40,212 nt of DNA from Pedobacter sp. ASV17 (GCF_016429065.1 NZ_JAELTX010000045.1:1-40212); one strand, 5' to 3'. Positions 18,557 through 27,263 are shown, numbered from the stretch's first letter. Program-made: numbers and translations. The notes: generated by a model from the sequence alone, not told the origin.

Positions 18557-18590
18557 CACCTTGAACGAAGCCCTACTGCTTCGATGGGTG
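18557..18590 (+). promoter_or_regulatory. rplC leader stem-loop
   Basis: In the predicted 5' leader, CGAAGC (18566-18571) pairs with GCTTCG (18578-18583) around CCTACT, and an outer CACC (18557-18560) pairs with GGTG (18587-18590), leaving an internal loop of five and three bases. This two-stem shape with an internal loop is a plausible binding site for a ribosomal protein acting as feedback repressor. That role is inference. Confidence 0.5.
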
Positions 18591-18607
18591 TTAACTTAAT
18601 TAAAGAA

Positions 18608-19222
18608 ATGTCAGGAATTATTGGAAAAAAAGTAGGAATGACCAGTATTTTCGATGCAGAAGGAAGAAACATTCCTTGTACTGTAATCGAAGCTGGGCCT
18701 TGTGTAGTTACACAAGTTAAAACCGAAGAAAAAGACGGTTATTCATCTATCCAGTTGGGATTTGATGAAGCAAAAGAAAAAAACGTAACGCAACCTTTAA
18801 AAGGTCATTACGCTAAAGCAAACACTACCCCAAAACGTAAGCTTGTTGAGTTCACTGAGTTTGATGGTTTAAACTTAGGCGACACAGTAACTGTAGATAT
18901 CTTCGCAGAAGGTGACTACGTTGATGTTGTTGGAACTTCAAAAGGTAAAGGTTTCCAAGGTGTTGTAAAACGTCATGGTTTCGCTGGTGTGGGTGGTCAA
19001 ACTCACGGTCAGCATAACAGAATGCGTGCACCAGGTTCATTAGGAGCTTCTTCATGGCCTTCACGTGTATTCAAAGGAATGCGTATGGCTGGTAGAACAG
19101 GTGGTGATAGAGTGAAAGTTCAAAACTTACAAGTATTGAAAGTTTACGCTGAGCAAAACCTAGTGGTAGTTAGTGGTTCCATTCCAGGAGCTAAAGGTTC
19201 TTACGTAATCTTAGATAAGTAA
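18608..19222 (+). CDS. rplC: 50S ribosomal protein L3
   Basis: A 204-residue large-subunit protein that helps start 23S rRNA folding and sends a long loop toward the peptidyl transferase centre. The family start [20 protein letters not shown] lies at the ATG at 18608; the longer frame from 18518 would read through the promoter and leader and is rejected. The central loop ([18 protein letters not shown], then [20 protein letters not shown], then [10 protein letters not shown]) is intact. It is the first gene of the block here; rpsJ, which usually precedes it, is absent. Confidence 0.98.
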   Translation: MSGIIGKKVGMTSIFDAEGRNIPCTVIEAGPCVVTQVKTEEKDGYSSIQLGFDEAKEKNVTQPLKGHYAKANTTPKRKLVEFTEFDGLNLGDTVTVDIFAEGDYVDVVGTSKGKGFQGVVKRHGFAGVGGQTHGQHNRMRAPGSLGASSWPSRVFKGMRMAGRTGGDRVKVQNLQVLKVYAEQNLVVVSGSIPGAKGSYVILDK

Positions 19223-19227
19223 GCAAG

Positions 19228-19857
19228 ATGGAAGTTAAAGTAGTAAACATTTCAGGAAAAGAGACAGGTGCCAAGGTGCAACTTCCTGAGTCGGTATTTG
19301 GTGTAACACCAAACGATCACGCGATTTATTTAGATGTAAAACAGTATTTGGCTAACCAACGTCAAGGTACTCACAAATCTAAGCAACGTAACGAAATTGC
19401 TGGTTCTACCCGTAAATTATACAAACAAAAAGGTACTGGTGGTGCACGTGCCGGAAGCATTAAATCTCCATTATTCAATGGTGGTGGTCGTGTTTTTGGT
19501 CCTCAACCTCGTGACTATAGTTTTAAATTGAACAAAAAGCTAAAATCATTGGCTCGTAAATCAGCTTTAGCATATAAAGCACAAGATAACAGCATTGTTG
19601 TTTTGGAAGATTTCAGCTTTGATAGCATCAAAACTAAAAACTATTTGAACTTGGTAAACGCATTAAACTTAGCTAACGAAAAAACTTTGTTAGTGTTACC
19701 AGAGCAAAACAACAATATTTATTTATCAAGCAGAAATATTCAGAAAACTAAAGTGATTACTGCTGGTGATTTAAACACTTATGATGTGTTGAACGCTGGT
19801 AAACTTTTGTTAACTGCTAACTCGCTTAAAACATTGGAGGAGGCATTTGCCAAGTAA
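19228..19857 (+). CDS. rplD: 50S ribosomal protein L4
   Basis: A 209-residue L4. The long loop that lines the peptide exit tunnel is present at about residues 45-100 ([55 protein letters not shown]), flanked by the globular domain ([20 protein letters not shown]). In enterobacteria L4 also represses its own S10 operon by binding the leader; whether it reads the rplC leader hairpin here is unknown. It starts five bases after the rplC stop. Confidence 0.98.
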   Translation: MEVKVVNISGKETGAKVQLPESVFGVTPNDHAIYLDVKQYLANQRQGTHKSKQRNEIAGSTRKLYKQKGTGGARAGSIKSPLFNGGGRVFGPQPRDYSFKLNKKLKSLARKSALAYKAQDNSIVVLEDFSFDSIKTKNYLNLVNALNLANEKTLLVLPEQNNNIYLSSRNIQKTKVITAGDLNTYDVLNAGKLLLTANSLKTLEEAFAK

Positions 19858-19858
19858 T

Positions 19859-20149
19859 ATGGAAATCTTACAAAAACCAATTTTAACCGAAAAAGCATCT
19901 GCATTGACTGAAAAAGCTAACCGTTTTACTTTCCAAGTAGATCACAGAGCTAACAAATTGCAGATTAAGAAAGCCATTGAGCAAATGTATGGTGTAACCA
20001 TCGTAGCCCTAAACACAATGGTAGTTCAAGGTAAGGCAAAAACCAGAAACACTAAAGCAGGTTTAGTAACTGGCCGTAGCCCTAAATACAAAAAAGCTAT
20101 TGTTACATTGAAAGATGGCGAAACAATAGATTATTACGCGAATATTTAA
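19859..20149 (+). CDS. rplW: 50S ribosomal protein L23
   Basis: A 96-residue L23, which sits at the tunnel exit and docks trigger factor and the signal recognition particle. The sequence starts MEILQKPILTEKASALTEKA and has the usual FQVDHRANKLQIKKAIEQMYGVTI core. The ATG at 19859 is used; an upstream TTG at 19847 would overlap the rplD end. The basic loop (VQGKAKTRNTKAGLVTGRSPK) is complete. The stop of rplD is one base upstream, which suggests coupled translation. Confidence 0.97.
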   Translation: MEILQKPILTEKASALTEKANRFTFQVDHRANKLQIKKAIEQMYGVTIVALNTMVVQGKAKTRNTKAGLVTGRSPKYKKAIVTLKDGETIDYYANI

Positions 20150-20174
20150 TATAAAAATTGAATAATTAATAACT

Positions 20175-20999
20175 ATGGGCTTAAGAAAATTTAAACCAGT
20201 CACTCCGGGAACCCGTTTTAGGGTAGGCGCAAGCTTTACGGAGATTACAGCAACCAAGCCCGAAAAATCATTGGTTGTATCTTCTAAGAAATCGGGAGGA
20301 CGTAACAATACAGGTAAAATGACAATGCGCTATATGGGCGGTGGTCATAAAAAATCTTACCGTTTAATTGACTTTAAACGTGATAAGTTTGATATCCCTG
20401 CAGTTGTAGCTACAATTGAATACGATCCTAACCGTACCGCACGTATCGCATTATTAAACTATGCAGACGGCGAGAAGCGTTATATCATTGCACCGGAAGG
20501 ATTGCAAGTAGGACAAACAGTGCTTTCGGGTGATAAAGCTACTCCAGAAGTAGGTAATACTTTAAAATTAGCGAATATCCCTCTAGGTTCTATCATCCAC
20601 AATTTAGAATTACACCCAGGTAAAGGTGCTCAGTTAGCACGTAGCGCTGGATCTTATGCTCAATTAGCAGCAAGAGACGGTAAATACGCTACCATCAAAT
20701 TACCTTCAGGTGAAGTAAGATCTATCTTAGTTACTTGTCTTGCCACTATTGGTACAGTTTCTAACTCTGATCATGCAAACGAAGTGTTGGGTAAAGCAGG
20801 CCGTAGCCGTTGGATCGGTCGTCGTCCTCGTACTCGTCCTGTAGCGATGAACCCTGTAGATCACCCAATGGGTGGTGGTGAGGGTAGATCATCAGGTGGT
20901 CACCCACGTTCAAGAAACGGCGTTTTAGCTAAAGGCTTCAAAACTCGTTCTAAGAAAAAATACTCAAATCGTTTCATCATAGAGAAAAGGAAGAAATAA
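20175..20999 (+). CDS. rplB: 50S ribosomal protein L2
   Basis: A 274-residue L2, needed for subunit joining and peptidyl transfer. It begins [17 protein letters not shown] and has the C-terminal conserved block [22 protein letters not shown]. coli has a second histidine where this protein has methionine (HPM for HPH); the first, functionally important histidine is kept. The basic tail ends KRKK. The stop codon overlaps the rpsS start by one base (TAATG). Confidence 0.98.
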   Translation: MGLRKFKPVTPGTRFRVGASFTEITATKPEKSLVVSSKKSGGRNNTGKMTMRYMGGGHKKSYRLIDFKRDKFDIPAVVATIEYDPNRTARIALLNYADGEKRYIIAPEGLQVGQTVLSGDKATPEVGNTLKLANIPLGSIIHNLELHPGKGAQLARSAGSYAQLAARDGKYATIKLPSGEVRSILVTCLATIGTVSNSDHANEVLGKAGRSRWIGRRPRTRPVAMNPVDHPMGGGEGRSSGGHPRSRNGVLAKGFKTRSKKKYSNRFIIEKRKK

Positions 21000-21265
21000 T
21001 GGCTCGTTCAATTAAAAAAGGACCTTATATTGACCATAACGTAGAGAGAAAAGTAAACTCTATGAATGATTCAGGCAAAAGGACTGTAATCAAAACTTGG
21101 TCACGTAGATCAATGATCTCACCAGATTTCGTTGGTCACACATTTGCAGTGCATAACGGCAATAAATTTATACCAGTATACGTAACAGAAAACATGGTTG
21201 GCCACAAGCTAGGGGAGTTCGCTCCAACTAGAACCTTTAGAGGCCACTCTGAAAAGAAAAAATAA
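20999..21265 (+). CDS. rpsS: 30S ribosomal protein S19
   Basis: An 88-residue S19 of the 30S head, near the A-site tRNA and bound to S13. Conserved segments are [39 protein letters not shown] and [18 protein letters not shown]. Start and length are standard. Translation is coupled to rplB through a one-base overlap. Confidence 0.98.
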   Translation: MARSIKKGPYIDHNVERKVNSMNDSGKRTVIKTWSRRSMISPDFVGHTFAVHNGNKFIPVYVTENMVGHKLGEFAPTRTFRGHSEKKK

Positions 21266-21272
21266 TTAAAAG

Positions 21273-21635
21273 ATGGAAGCAGTAGCGAAATTAAACAATT
21301 GCCCAACTTCACCGCGAAAGATGCGTTTAGTTGTGGATCTTATCAGAGGTGAGCGTGTTGAGAAAGCATTACAGATTTTGAAGTACACCAATAAAGAAGC
21401 TGCTATAAGAGTTGAAAAACTTTTATTGTCTGCCATCAACAATTGGGAGCAAAAAAATTCTGGTTCTCGCCCTGAAGAAAGCCAATTATTCGTTAAATCG
21501 ATTATGGTAGACGGTGGTCGTCAATTAAAAAGATTGAGACCAGCACCTCAAGGCCGTGGTTATAGAATTCGTAAACGTTCAAACCACGTTACCCTTGTAG
21601 TAGATAGTAAAAACGTTGAAACTCAAACTAATTAA
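21273..21635 (+). CDS. rplV: 50S ribosomal protein L22
   Basis: A 120-residue L22 whose beta-hairpin lines the exit tunnel and is the site of some macrolide-resistance changes in other bacteria. Visible blocks are [36 protein letters not shown] and the hairpin [20 protein letters not shown]. There are no insertions in the hairpin. It starts seven bases after rpsS. Confidence 0.98.
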   Translation: MEAVAKLNNCPTSPRKMRLVVDLIRGERVEKALQILKYTNKEAAIRVEKLLLSAINNWEQKNSGSRPEESQLFVKSIMVDGGRQLKRLRPAPQGRGYRIRKRSNHVTLVVDSKNVETQTN

Positions 21636-21640
21636 CAGAA

Positions 21641-22474
21641 ATGGGACAAAAAGCACATCCAATAGGTAACAGGTTAGGAATCATCAGAGGTTGGGATTCT
21701 AACTGGTTCGGTGGCAACAACTATGCTGATAAATTAGTTGAGGACGAGAAAATCAGAAAATACCTTTCAGCACGTATTGCAAAGGGCGGTGTTTCTAAAG
21801 TAGTAATCGAGCGTACGTTAAAACGTATCACAGTTACTATCCACACAGCACGTCCAGGAATTGTAATCGGTAAAGCTGGCCAAGAAGTTGACAAGATCAA
21901 AGAAGAGTTGAAGAAATTGACTAAAAAGGAAATTCAAATCAACATTTTCGAGATCAAACGTCCAGAGCTTGATGCTCAATTGGTAGCAGAAGGTGTTGCA
22001 AAACAGTTAGAAGCTAGGATTTCGTTCCGTAGAGCTATGAAATCATCAATCGCATCAACCATGAGAATGGGAGCAGAAGGTATCAAAATCATGACTTCTG
22101 GCCGTTTAGGTGGTGCTGAGATGGCTCGTACAGAACAGTATAAAGAAGGAAGAATTCCTTTGCATACTTTCCGTGCCGATATCGACTACGCTTTAGCAGA
22201 AGCTTTAACTACTTATGGTAAAATAGGTATCAAAGTATGGATCTGTAAAGGTGAAGTATACGGTAAACGTGATCTTTCTCCAAACATTGGCGCTGCAAAC
22301 AACGCACCTGGTAAAGGTGGCAGACCAGAAGGAAACTTCGGCGGACGCGATGGCGGAAGAGATAACAGAGGCGGCGGCGACAGAAGGAACAACGACAAAC
22401 GCGGTGGCGGTCGTCCTGGTCAAGGCGGAAGAGATAATAGAGGCGGTGGCCAAAATAGAGGTCCACGCAAATAG
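21641..22474 (+). CDS. rpsC: 30S ribosomal protein S3 with Gly/Arg/Asn-rich tail
   Basis: A 277-residue S3, part of the mRNA entry channel and helicase. The core begins [18 protein letters not shown]; the KH motif is [19 protein letters not shown] and the C-domain contains [20 protein letters not shown]. After about residue 218 comes a tail of some 50 residues made of GGR, GGRD, RDNRGGG and RNNDKRGGG units, which E. coli S3 (233 residues) lacks. The tail is RGG-like, a type of sequence that binds RNA and is flexible. It is in frame and ends at an ordinary stop, so it is part of the protein. Confidence 0.97.
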   Translation: MGQKAHPIGNRLGIIRGWDSNWFGGNNYADKLVEDEKIRKYLSARIAKGGVSKVVIERTLKRITVTIHTARPGIVIGKAGQEVDKIKEELKKLTKKEIQINIFEIKRPELDAQLVAEGVAKQLEARISFRRAMKSSIASTMRMGAEGIKIMTSGRLGGAEMARTEQYKEGRIPLHTFRADIDYALAEALTTYGKIGIKVWICKGEVYGKRDLSPNIGAANNAPGKGGRPEGNFGGRDGGRDNRGGGDRRNNDKRGGGRPGQGGRDNRGGGQNRGPRK

Positions 22475-22508
22475 TTAACAAATCGTTCAACGATAATATT
22501 TAAATAAA

Positions 22509-22931
22509 ATGTTACAGCCAAAAAGAACCAAGTTCAGAAAGATGCAAAAAGGCAGGATGAAGGGTTTAGCAACTCGTGGTGCTGAGCTATCATTCGGATC
22601 TTTTGGTATCAAGTCTTTAGAAGCTACTTGGATCACAAGTCGCCAAATCGAGGCAGCACGTATCGCGGTAACTCGTTACATGAAACGTGAAGGTCAAGTT
22701 TGGATCAGAATTTTCCCGGATAAGCCGGTAACGAAGAAACCAGCTGAGGTACGTATGGGTAAAGGTAAAGGTGCTCCAGAATACTGGGTAGCAGTAGTTA
22801 GACCTGGACGTATCCTTTTCGAAGCAGAAGGTGTGCCTTTGGCCATCGCTAAAGAAGCATTAAGACTTGCTGCTCAGAAATTACCTGTTCAAACCAAATT
22901 TGTAGTACGTAGAGATTACGTAGAAGCATAA
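22509..22931 (+). CDS. rplP: 50S ribosomal protein L16
   Basis: A 140-residue L16, which contacts A-site tRNA at the central protuberance. Conserved blocks are [39 protein letters not shown] and [20 protein letters not shown]. Start and length are normal. A gap of 74 bases containing a long hairpin separates it from rpmC, unusual in a block where most genes nearly touch. Confidence 0.98.
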   Translation: MLQPKRTKFRKMQKGRMKGLATRGAELSFGSFGIKSLEATWITSRQIEAARIAVTRYMKREGQVWIRIFPDKPVTKKPAEVRMGKGKGAPEYWVAVVRPGRILFEAEGVPLAIAKEALRLAAQKLPVQTKFVVRRDYVEA

Positions 22932-22938
22932 AAAGTTA

Positions 22939-22988
22939 GATGGGATCAATGTTGTAAGTAACTTGTTATTACAACCGCTAGACCCATC
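22939..22988 (+). promoter_or_regulatory. Long stem-loop between rplP and rpmC
   Basis: An inner arm GTTGTAA (22951-22957) pairs with TTACAAC (22969-22975) and continues, past one bulged G, as TAA/TTA to a 4-base CTTG loop. An outer arm pairs GATGGG (22939-22944) with CCCATC (22983-22988). No U-run follows, so it is more likely a processing or protein-binding site than a terminator. Confidence 0.6.
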
Positions 22989-23005
22989 ATATAAAAATTA
23001 ATAAG

Positions 23006-23218
23006 ATGAAAAACTCAGAAATCAAAGGGCTTTCACAAGAAGAACTAGTAGCTAAGATCGCAGAAGAAAAACAAAACTTAGTTAAGTTAAAATTTGCGCA
23101 CACAATTTCGGCTATCGAGAATCCTAACCGCATCACTGCGGCTAGAAAAACTATAGCCCGATTAAACACTGAATTGTCTGTTGCTAAAAAAGCAGCAGCA
23201 GCTACTGAAACTAAATAA
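23006..23218 (+). CDS. rpmC: 50S ribosomal protein L29
   Basis: A 70-residue two-helix protein near the tunnel exit. It has the L29 pattern [21 protein letters not shown] then [20 protein letters not shown], followed by a short Ala/Lys tail ([13 protein letters not shown]). The ATG at 23006 follows the hairpin at 22939-22988. Size and position between rplP and rpsQ are standard. Confidence 0.97.
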   Translation: MKNSEIKGLSQEELVAKIAEEKQNLVKLKFAHTISAIENPNRITAARKTIARLNTELSVAKKAAAATETK

Positions 23219-23231
23219 CTTTAGAGTCGAA

Positions 23232-23486
23232 ATGGAAAGACAATTAAGAAAAACAAGAACCGGGTTAGTAGTAAGCAACAAAATGGATAAATCTGTTGTA
23301 GTTGCAGTGGAGCGTAAAGTGAAACACCCGATTTATGGTAAGTTCGTGAAGAAAACTACCAAATTTATGGCTCACGACGAGAAAAACGAATGCGGTATCG
23401 GTGATACAGTATTAATCATGGAAACTCGTCCTTTGAGTAAAAACAAGAACTGGAGATTAGTACAAATTTTAGAAAGAGCTAAATAA
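23232..23486 (+). CDS. rpsQ: 30S ribosomal protein S17
   Basis: An 84-residue OB-fold protein, an early binder of 16S rRNA. It starts [20 protein letters not shown] at the ATG at 23232; a longer frame from 23181 would overlap rpmC and is not credible. The conserved [20 protein letters not shown] and [20 protein letters not shown] blocks are complete. rplN starts two bases after the stop codon. Confidence 0.97.
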   Translation: MERQLRKTRTGLVVSNKMDKSVVVAVERKVKHPIYGKFVKKTTKFMAHDEKNECGIGDTVLIMETRPLSKNKNWRLVQILERAK

Positions 23487-23487
23487 G

Positions 23488-23856
23488 ATGGTACAACAGG
23501 AATCAAGATTAAACGTGGCCGACAATAGCGGCGCAAAACAAGTATTGGTAATCCGTGTACTTGGTGGAACCGGCAAGAGATACGCTTCAATTGGTGACAA
23601 AGTTGTTGTAACTGTAAAAAGCGCATTGCCTTCTGGTAACATTAAAAAAGGAACTGTTTCTAAAGCAGTTGTAGTTAGAACTAAAAAAGAAATCCGTCGT
23701 AAAGATGGTTCTTATATCCGTTTTGACGACAATGCAGCCGTGTTGTTAAACAACCAAGACGAGCCTCGTGGCACACGTATCTTTGGCCCGGTAGCAAGAG
23801 AACTGCGTGAAAAACAATTCATGAAAATTGTATCATTAGCACCGGAGGTATTATAA
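23488..23856 (+). CDS. rplN: 50S ribosomal protein L14
   Basis: A 122-residue L14 at the subunit interface. It has [20 protein letters not shown], then [20 protein letters not shown] and [20 protein letters not shown], ending LAPEVL, all standard. Length equals the usual 122-123. A GGAGG sequence near its 3' end lies 12 bases upstream of rplX and may help that gene start. Confidence 0.98.
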   Translation: MVQQESRLNVADNSGAKQVLVIRVLGGTGKRYASIGDKVVVTVKSALPSGNIKKGTVSKAVVVRTKKEIRRKDGSYIRFDDNAAVLLNNQDEPRGTRIFGPVARELREKQFMKIVSLAPEVL

Positions 23857-23857
23857 A

Positions 23858-24199
23858 ATGGGAAACAAAGTTAACAAACCGGCAAAATTAAAGATCCGTA
23901 AAGGTGACCTAGTAAAAGTTATTGCTGGCGATTCTAAAGGACAACAAGGTAAAGTACAAGAAGTACTTATATCTCAAAATAGAGTGGTAGTAGAAGGTGT
24001 AAACCTTGTATCTAAGCACACTAAGCCAAGCGCTGCTAGCCCAAATGGCGGTATAATTAAAAAAGAGGCTGCTCTTCATATTTCAAACGTTCAGTTGGTT
24101 GATCCAAAATCTGGTAAAACTACTCGTGTTGGTCGTAAGTTAAACGCCGACGGGAAATTAGTTAGAGTTGCTAAAATTTCAGGGGAGGAAATTAAATAA
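23858..24199 (+). CDS. rplX: 50S ribosomal protein L24
   Basis: A 113-residue L24, an assembly initiator of the large subunit. The KOW motif is [20 protein letters not shown], followed by [16 protein letters not shown] and [20 protein letters not shown]. It overlaps rplE by one base (TAATG). Just upstream of that overlap lies GGGGAGG, a possible Shine-Dalgarno sequence for rplE. Confidence 0.98.
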   Translation: MGNKVNKPAKLKIRKGDLVKVIAGDSKGQQGKVQEVLISQNRVVVEGVNLVSKHTKPSAASPNGGIIKKEAALHISNVQLVDPKSGKTTRVGRKLNADGKLVRVAKISGEEIK

Positions 24200-24765
24200 T
24201 GGCATACGTACCAAGATTAAAAAGCAAATATAAAGAGGAAATTGTAGGAGCTCTTAAAGAAAAGTTCAACTACAAAACTGTTATGCAGGTTCCTAAGTTG
24301 CAGAAAATTTCTATCAACCAAGGTGTTGGTCGTTACTCTGTAGCTGACAAGAAAATCATTGATAGCTCTATCCTTGAATTGTCTACCATCACTGGTCAGC
24401 AAGCGGTTAGTGCTAAGTCTAAAAAAGATATCTCAAACTTTAAATTGCGTAAAGGTATGCCAATTGGTGTACGTGTAACTTTACGTGACAACAACATGTA
24501 TGAGTTCTTAGACAGATTGATTTCTGTAGCTTTGCCTCGTATCCGTGATTTCAAAGGTATCAACGATAAAGGATTTGATGGAAGAGGTAACTACACTTTA
24601 GGTGTTACCGAGCAAATCATTTTCCCAGAGATCAACATCGACAAAATCAACAAGATTTTAGGTATGGATATTACTTTCGTAACTTCTGCCGGTAGTGATG
24701 TTGAAGCGTTGGAACTTTTAAAACAATTTGGATTACCATTTAAAAATCAAAAAGCAGAACAATAA
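24199..24765 (+). CDS. rplE: 50S ribosomal protein L5
   Basis: A 188-residue L5, which binds 5S rRNA and touches P-site tRNA and S13. Conserved blocks are [40 protein letters not shown] and [20 protein letters not shown]. It overlaps the preceding and following genes by one base each, so rplX, rplE and rpsN form a tightly coupled trio. Confidence 0.98.
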   Translation: MAYVPRLKSKYKEEIVGALKEKFNYKTVMQVPKLQKISINQGVGRYSVADKKIIDSSILELSTITGQQAVSAKSKKDISNFKLRKGMPIGVRVTLRDNNMYEFLDRLISVALPRIRDFKGINDKGFDGRGNYTLGVTEQIIFPEINIDKINKILGMDITFVTSAGSDVEALELLKQFGLPFKNQKAEQ

Positions 24766-25034
24766 TGGCAAAAGAAGGAGTAAAAGCTCGCGAAGTTAAA
24801 CGCCAGAAAATGGTAGCTAAATATGCTGAGAAACGTGCAGCATTGAAAGCAGCCGGCGATTTCGCAGCGTTAGATAAATTACCTAAAAACTCTTCGGCTG
24901 TGCGTTTACACAACCGTTGCAAGTTAACTGGCCGTCCTCGTGGTTACATGCGTACCTTCGGTATTTCAAGGGTAACTTTCCGTGAAATGGCTTTAGAAGG
25001 TAAGATACCGGGAGTTAGAAAAGCTAGCTGGTAA
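24765..25034 (+). CDS. rpsN: 30S ribosomal protein S14 (zinc-free type)
   Basis: An 89-residue S14 of the long, C-minus class: there is no paired CxxC zinc ribbon, only a single cysteine in [20 protein letters not shown]. The N-terminus ([20 protein letters not shown]) and C-terminus ([11 protein letters not shown]) are typical. A 166-base gap with a promoter and hairpins follows. Confidence 0.97.
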   Translation: MAKEGVKAREVKRQKMVAKYAEKRAALKAAGDFAALDKLPKNSSAVRLHNRCKLTGRPRGYMRTFGISRVTFREMALEGKIPGVRKASW

Positions 25035-25054
25035 TTATTTAAGTGATATAAGTT

Positions 25055-25085
25055 TTTGAGTTATAAGTTGTAAGTTGTATTTTTG
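25055..25085 (+). promoter_or_regulatory. Internal promoter upstream of rpsH
   Basis: TTTG (25055-25058), exactly 19 bases, then TATTTTTG (25078-25085): a full match to TTTG-N19-TAnnTTTG, as good as the rplC promoter. Transcription should begin near 25090, leaving a leader of about 110 bases before rpsH. The -7 box lies in the loop of the inverted repeat at 25058-25107. Confidence 0.7.
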
Positions 25086-25107
25086 CAGCCCTTACAGCTT
25101 ATGACTC
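25058..25107. repeat. 17-bp inverted repeat between rpsN and rpsH
   Basis: GAGTTATAAGTTGTAAG (25058-25074) pairs with CTTACAGCTTATGACTC (25091-25107) along all 17 positions, two of them as G-U in RNA, around a 16-base loop. No U-run follows directly. In mRNA coming from rpsN it would form a strong hairpin; in DNA it frames the -7 box of the internal promoter. Confidence 0.7.
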
Positions 25108-25141
25108 ATTAGCGTATTGCAAAAAAAATAGAATATTAACC

Positions 25142-25186
25142 GATAATAGGTCCAGAAGTCGGGTGACGCGTACGGAAACCATTATC
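25142..25186 (+). promoter_or_regulatory. rpsH leader stem-loop
   Basis: GATAAT-A-GGT (25142-25151) pairs with ACC-ATTATC (25178-25186) with one bulged A, enclosing a GC-rich 26-base interior. It ends 14 bases before the rpsH start. As the first gene encodes S8, the spc-operon repressor in E. coli, an S8-binding site is an attractive but untested reading. Confidence 0.5.
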
Positions 25187-25200
25187 ACAATTCAATAAGA

Positions 25201-25599
25201 ATGAATACAGATCCAATAGCGGACTATCTTACAAGATTGAGAAATGCTATCAAAGCAAATCACAGAATCGTAGAAATTCCCGCTTCTAACCTTAAAAAAG
25301 AAATCACTAAAGTTCTTTTCGACAAAGGTTACATTGCAAACTACAAGTTTGAAGACACTACTGCTCAAGGAGTGATCAAAATTGCGTTGAAATACAATGC
25401 AATCTCTAAAATCCCAGCTATCCGTACGTTAATCCGTATCAGCAAGCCAGGTTTGAGACAGTATGCAGGCGTTGAAAATATGCCAAGAGTATTAAATGGT
25501 TTAGGTATCGCAATCTTATCTACTTCTAAAGGTGTAATGACTGATAAAGAAGCAGCCAAATTGAACATTGGTGGTGAGGTATTGTGTCATGTTTATTAA
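25201..25599 (+). CDS. rpsH: 30S ribosomal protein S8
   Basis: A 132-residue S8 that binds helix 21 of 16S rRNA and organises the central domain. It begins MNTDPIADYLTRLRNAIKAN and ends with GLGIAILSTSKGVMTDKEAA and the invariant GGEVLCHVY. Length is standard. It is the first gene after an internal promoter and a structured leader, so it could control the segment rpsH-rplF-rplR-rpsE-rpmD. Confidence 0.98.
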   Translation: MNTDPIADYLTRLRNAIKANHRIVEIPASNLKKEITKVLFDKGYIANYKFEDTTAQGVIKIALKYNAISKIPAIRTLIRISKPGLRQYAGVENMPRVLNGLGIAILSTSKGVMTDKEAAKLNIGGEVLCHVY

Positions 25600-25600
25600 T

Positions 25601-25606
25601 AGGAGG
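25601..25606 (+). promoter_or_regulatory. Full Shine-Dalgarno sequence before rplF
   Basis: AGGAGG at 25601-25606 is eight bases from the rplF ATG. Most genes in this window show only A-rich starts, as expected in Bacteroidota, so a consensus site stands out. Confidence 0.7.
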
Positions 25607-25614
25607 ATAACGCA

Positions 25615-26172
25615 ATGTCAAGAATAGGAAAAGCCCCAATTAGCATCCCTGCTGGAGTAACCATTACCGTAGATAACGATAATTTAGTGACTGTAAAAGG
25701 TCCTAAAGGTGAGTTAACCCAGTTAGTAGATAGAGATATCACTATTTCACAAGAAGATGGTGTTTTAACCGTACAACGTCCAACAGATCAAAAAAGACAC
25801 AGAGCCTTACACGGTTTGTATCGTTCATTGATCAACAACATGGTGTTTGGTGTAACACAAGGTTATAAATTAGAGCAAGAATTAGTAGGTGTTGGTTACC
25901 GTGCTTCAAACCAAGGTCAAACTTTGGATTTAGTATTAGGTTATTCTCACCACTACGTGTTCCAATTGCCACAAGAAATTAAAGTAACGACCACATCAGA
26001 AAAAGGTCAAACTCCTAAAATTATTTTAGAGAGCATCGACAAACAATTGATCGGTCAAGTAGCAGCGAAAATCCGTTCGTTACGTGCTCCAGAACCTTAC
26101 AAAGGTAAAGGTATCAAGTTTGTAGGTGAAGTGTTAAGAAGAAAAGCAGGTAAATCAGCTTCTAAAAAATAA
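25615..26172 (+). CDS. rplF: 50S ribosomal protein L6
   Basis: A 185-residue L6 near the GTPase-associated centre. It starts [20 protein letters not shown], has [20 protein letters not shown], and the signature [22 protein letters not shown] at the C-terminus. It is 15 bases after rpsH, and that gap is almost wholly taken up by a consensus AGGAGG and spacer, rare in this window. Confidence 0.98.
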   Translation: MSRIGKAPISIPAGVTITVDNDNLVTVKGPKGELTQLVDRDITISQEDGVLTVQRPTDQKRHRALHGLYRSLINNMVFGVTQGYKLEQELVGVGYRASNQGQTLDLVLGYSHHYVFQLPQEIKVTTTSEKGQTPKIILESIDKQLIGQVAAKIRSLRAPEPYKGKGIKFVGEVLRRKAGKSASKK

Positions 26173-26177
26173 TTAAA

Positions 26178-26531
26178 ATGGCAGGAAAAAAATTATCACG
26201 CAGAGAGCGTATTAAAAAAGGTATCAGAAAAAGACTTGCTGGCTCTGAAAACCGTCCACGTTTATCAGTTTATAGAAGCAATAAAGGTATTTATGCTCAA
26301 ATCATTAACGATGAAACTGGTAAAACTATAGTTGCAGCATCATCTTTATCTAAAGATTTCAATGCTTCAGGAAACAAATCTGAGCAATCAGTTGCAGTAG
26401 GTAAATTAGTTGCCGAAAAAGCAATTGCAGCTGGTGTTAAAGAAGTTGTTTTCGACAGAAATGGTTACCTATACCATGGTCGTGTAAAATCGTTGGCAGA
26501 AGGCGCCCGCGAAGCTGGTCTAGTATTTTAA
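26178..26531 (+). CDS. rplR: 50S ribosomal protein L18
   Basis: A 117-residue 5S rRNA-binding protein. Visible pattern: [20 protein letters not shown], then [20 protein letters not shown], and the C-terminal [26 protein letters not shown]. Length matches the family. It begins five bases after the rplF stop. Confidence 0.98.
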   Translation: MAGKKLSRRERIKKGIRKRLAGSENRPRLSVYRSNKGIYAQIINDETGKTIVAASSLSKDFNASGNKSEQSVAVGKLVAEKAIAAGVKEVVFDRNGYLYHGRVKSLAEGAREAGLVF

Positions 26532-26548
26532 TCATTAAATAAGATATA

Positions 26549-27067
26549 ATGTCAACTATCAATATAAAAAGAGTAAAAACTAGCGAGATTGAATTAAAAG
26601 ATCGCTTAGTGAGCATCCAACGTGTTGCTAAAGTAACCAAAGGAGGTCGTACTTTCAGCTTTTCAGCTATCGTAGTTGTAGGTGATGAAAACGGCGTAGT
26701 AGGTTACGGATTAGGCAAAGCTAAAGAGGTAACTGAGGCTATCGCAAAAGGTGTAGACGATGCAAAAAAGAACTTGGTAAAAGTTCCTATTTTGAACGGT
26801 ACTGTACCTCATGAGCAAATCGGTAAATACTCTGGTGGTTTTGTATTAATTAAGCCTGCAGCTGTAGGTACTGGAGTAATTGCTGGTGGTGCGATGCGTG
26901 CTGTACTAGAAAGTGCTGGTATCCACAACGTATTGGCAAAATCAAAAGGTTCATCAAATCCTCACAACGTGGTAAAAGCTACAGTTGATGCATTAACTAA
27001 AATGCGTGATGCTTACACCGTAGCACAAAACCGTGGTGTTGATTTAAACAAAGTTTTTAACGGATAA
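26549..27067 (+). CDS. rpsE: 30S ribosomal protein S5
   Basis: A 172-residue S5, important for decoding accuracy and the mRNA entry site. It has [20 protein letters not shown] (the loop where spectinomycin resistance arises in other bacteria), [20 protein letters not shown], and [20 protein letters not shown]. Length and start are normal. rpmD follows after four bases. Confidence 0.98.
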   Translation: MSTINIKRVKTSEIELKDRLVSIQRVAKVTKGGRTFSFSAIVVVGDENGVVGYGLGKAKEVTEAIAKGVDDAKKNLVKVPILNGTVPHEQIGKYSGGFVLIKPAAVGTGVIAGGAMRAVLESAGIHNVLAKSKGSSNPHNVVKATVDALTKMRDAYTVAQNRGVDLNKVFNG

Positions 27068-27071
27068 GAAC

Positions 27072-27251
27072 ATGGCGAAAATTAAAATCACTCAGGTAAA
27101 AAGCGTTATCGACAGAAGCGAGCGCCAAAAAAGAACCATGAAAGCTTTAGGTTTAAGTAAATTAAACCAAAGTGTTGAGGTTGAGGCTAATGCAGCAATC
27201 ATCGGCATGGTTAGAAAAGTTAATCACTTAGTAGCTATCGAAGCTATATAA
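27072..27251 (+). CDS. rpmD: 50S ribosomal protein L30
   Basis: A 59-residue small protein between rpsE and rplO, the usual place for rpmD. The translation starts MAKIKITQVKSVIDRSERQK, continues RTMKALGLSKLNQSVEVEAN, and ends VRKVNHLVAIEAI, matching L30 throughout. It starts four bases after the rpsE stop and is followed by a strong terminator-like hairpin. Confidence 0.96.
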   Translation: MAKIKITQVKSVIDRSERQKRTMKALGLSKLNQSVEVEANAAIIGMVRKVNHLVAIEAI

Positions 27252-27263
27252 TTTTATTATCGG

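Larger units (their letters stand above)
18220..18607. other. 388-base intergenic region before the ribosomal block
   Basis: There is no gene. It contains an 8-bp perfect stem (ACGGTGCC at 18281-18288, GGCACCGT at 18300-18307) without a U-run, an 8-bp palindrome around a T-run (TAGCTAAA at 18475-18482, TTTAGCTA at 18488-18495), the rplC promoter (18500-18530) and a leader hairpin (18557-18590). I see nothing in 18310-18470. Confidence 0.7.

Noticed and set aside
18518..18607. Longer rplC frame beginning at 18518
   Set aside because: It would begin inside the -7 region of a consensus promoter and read through the leader hairpin; L3 proteins start at [12 protein letters not shown].
22205..22490. 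Several overlapping frames opposite and alongside the 3' end of rpsC
   Set aside because: They are by-products of the repetitive Gly/Arg codons in the S3 tail and have no family features.
25142..25186. Calling the rpsH leader a known S8-binding RNA
   Set aside because: I could not identify the conserved S8-recognition core with confidence; it is listed only as a stem-loop with a suggested role.
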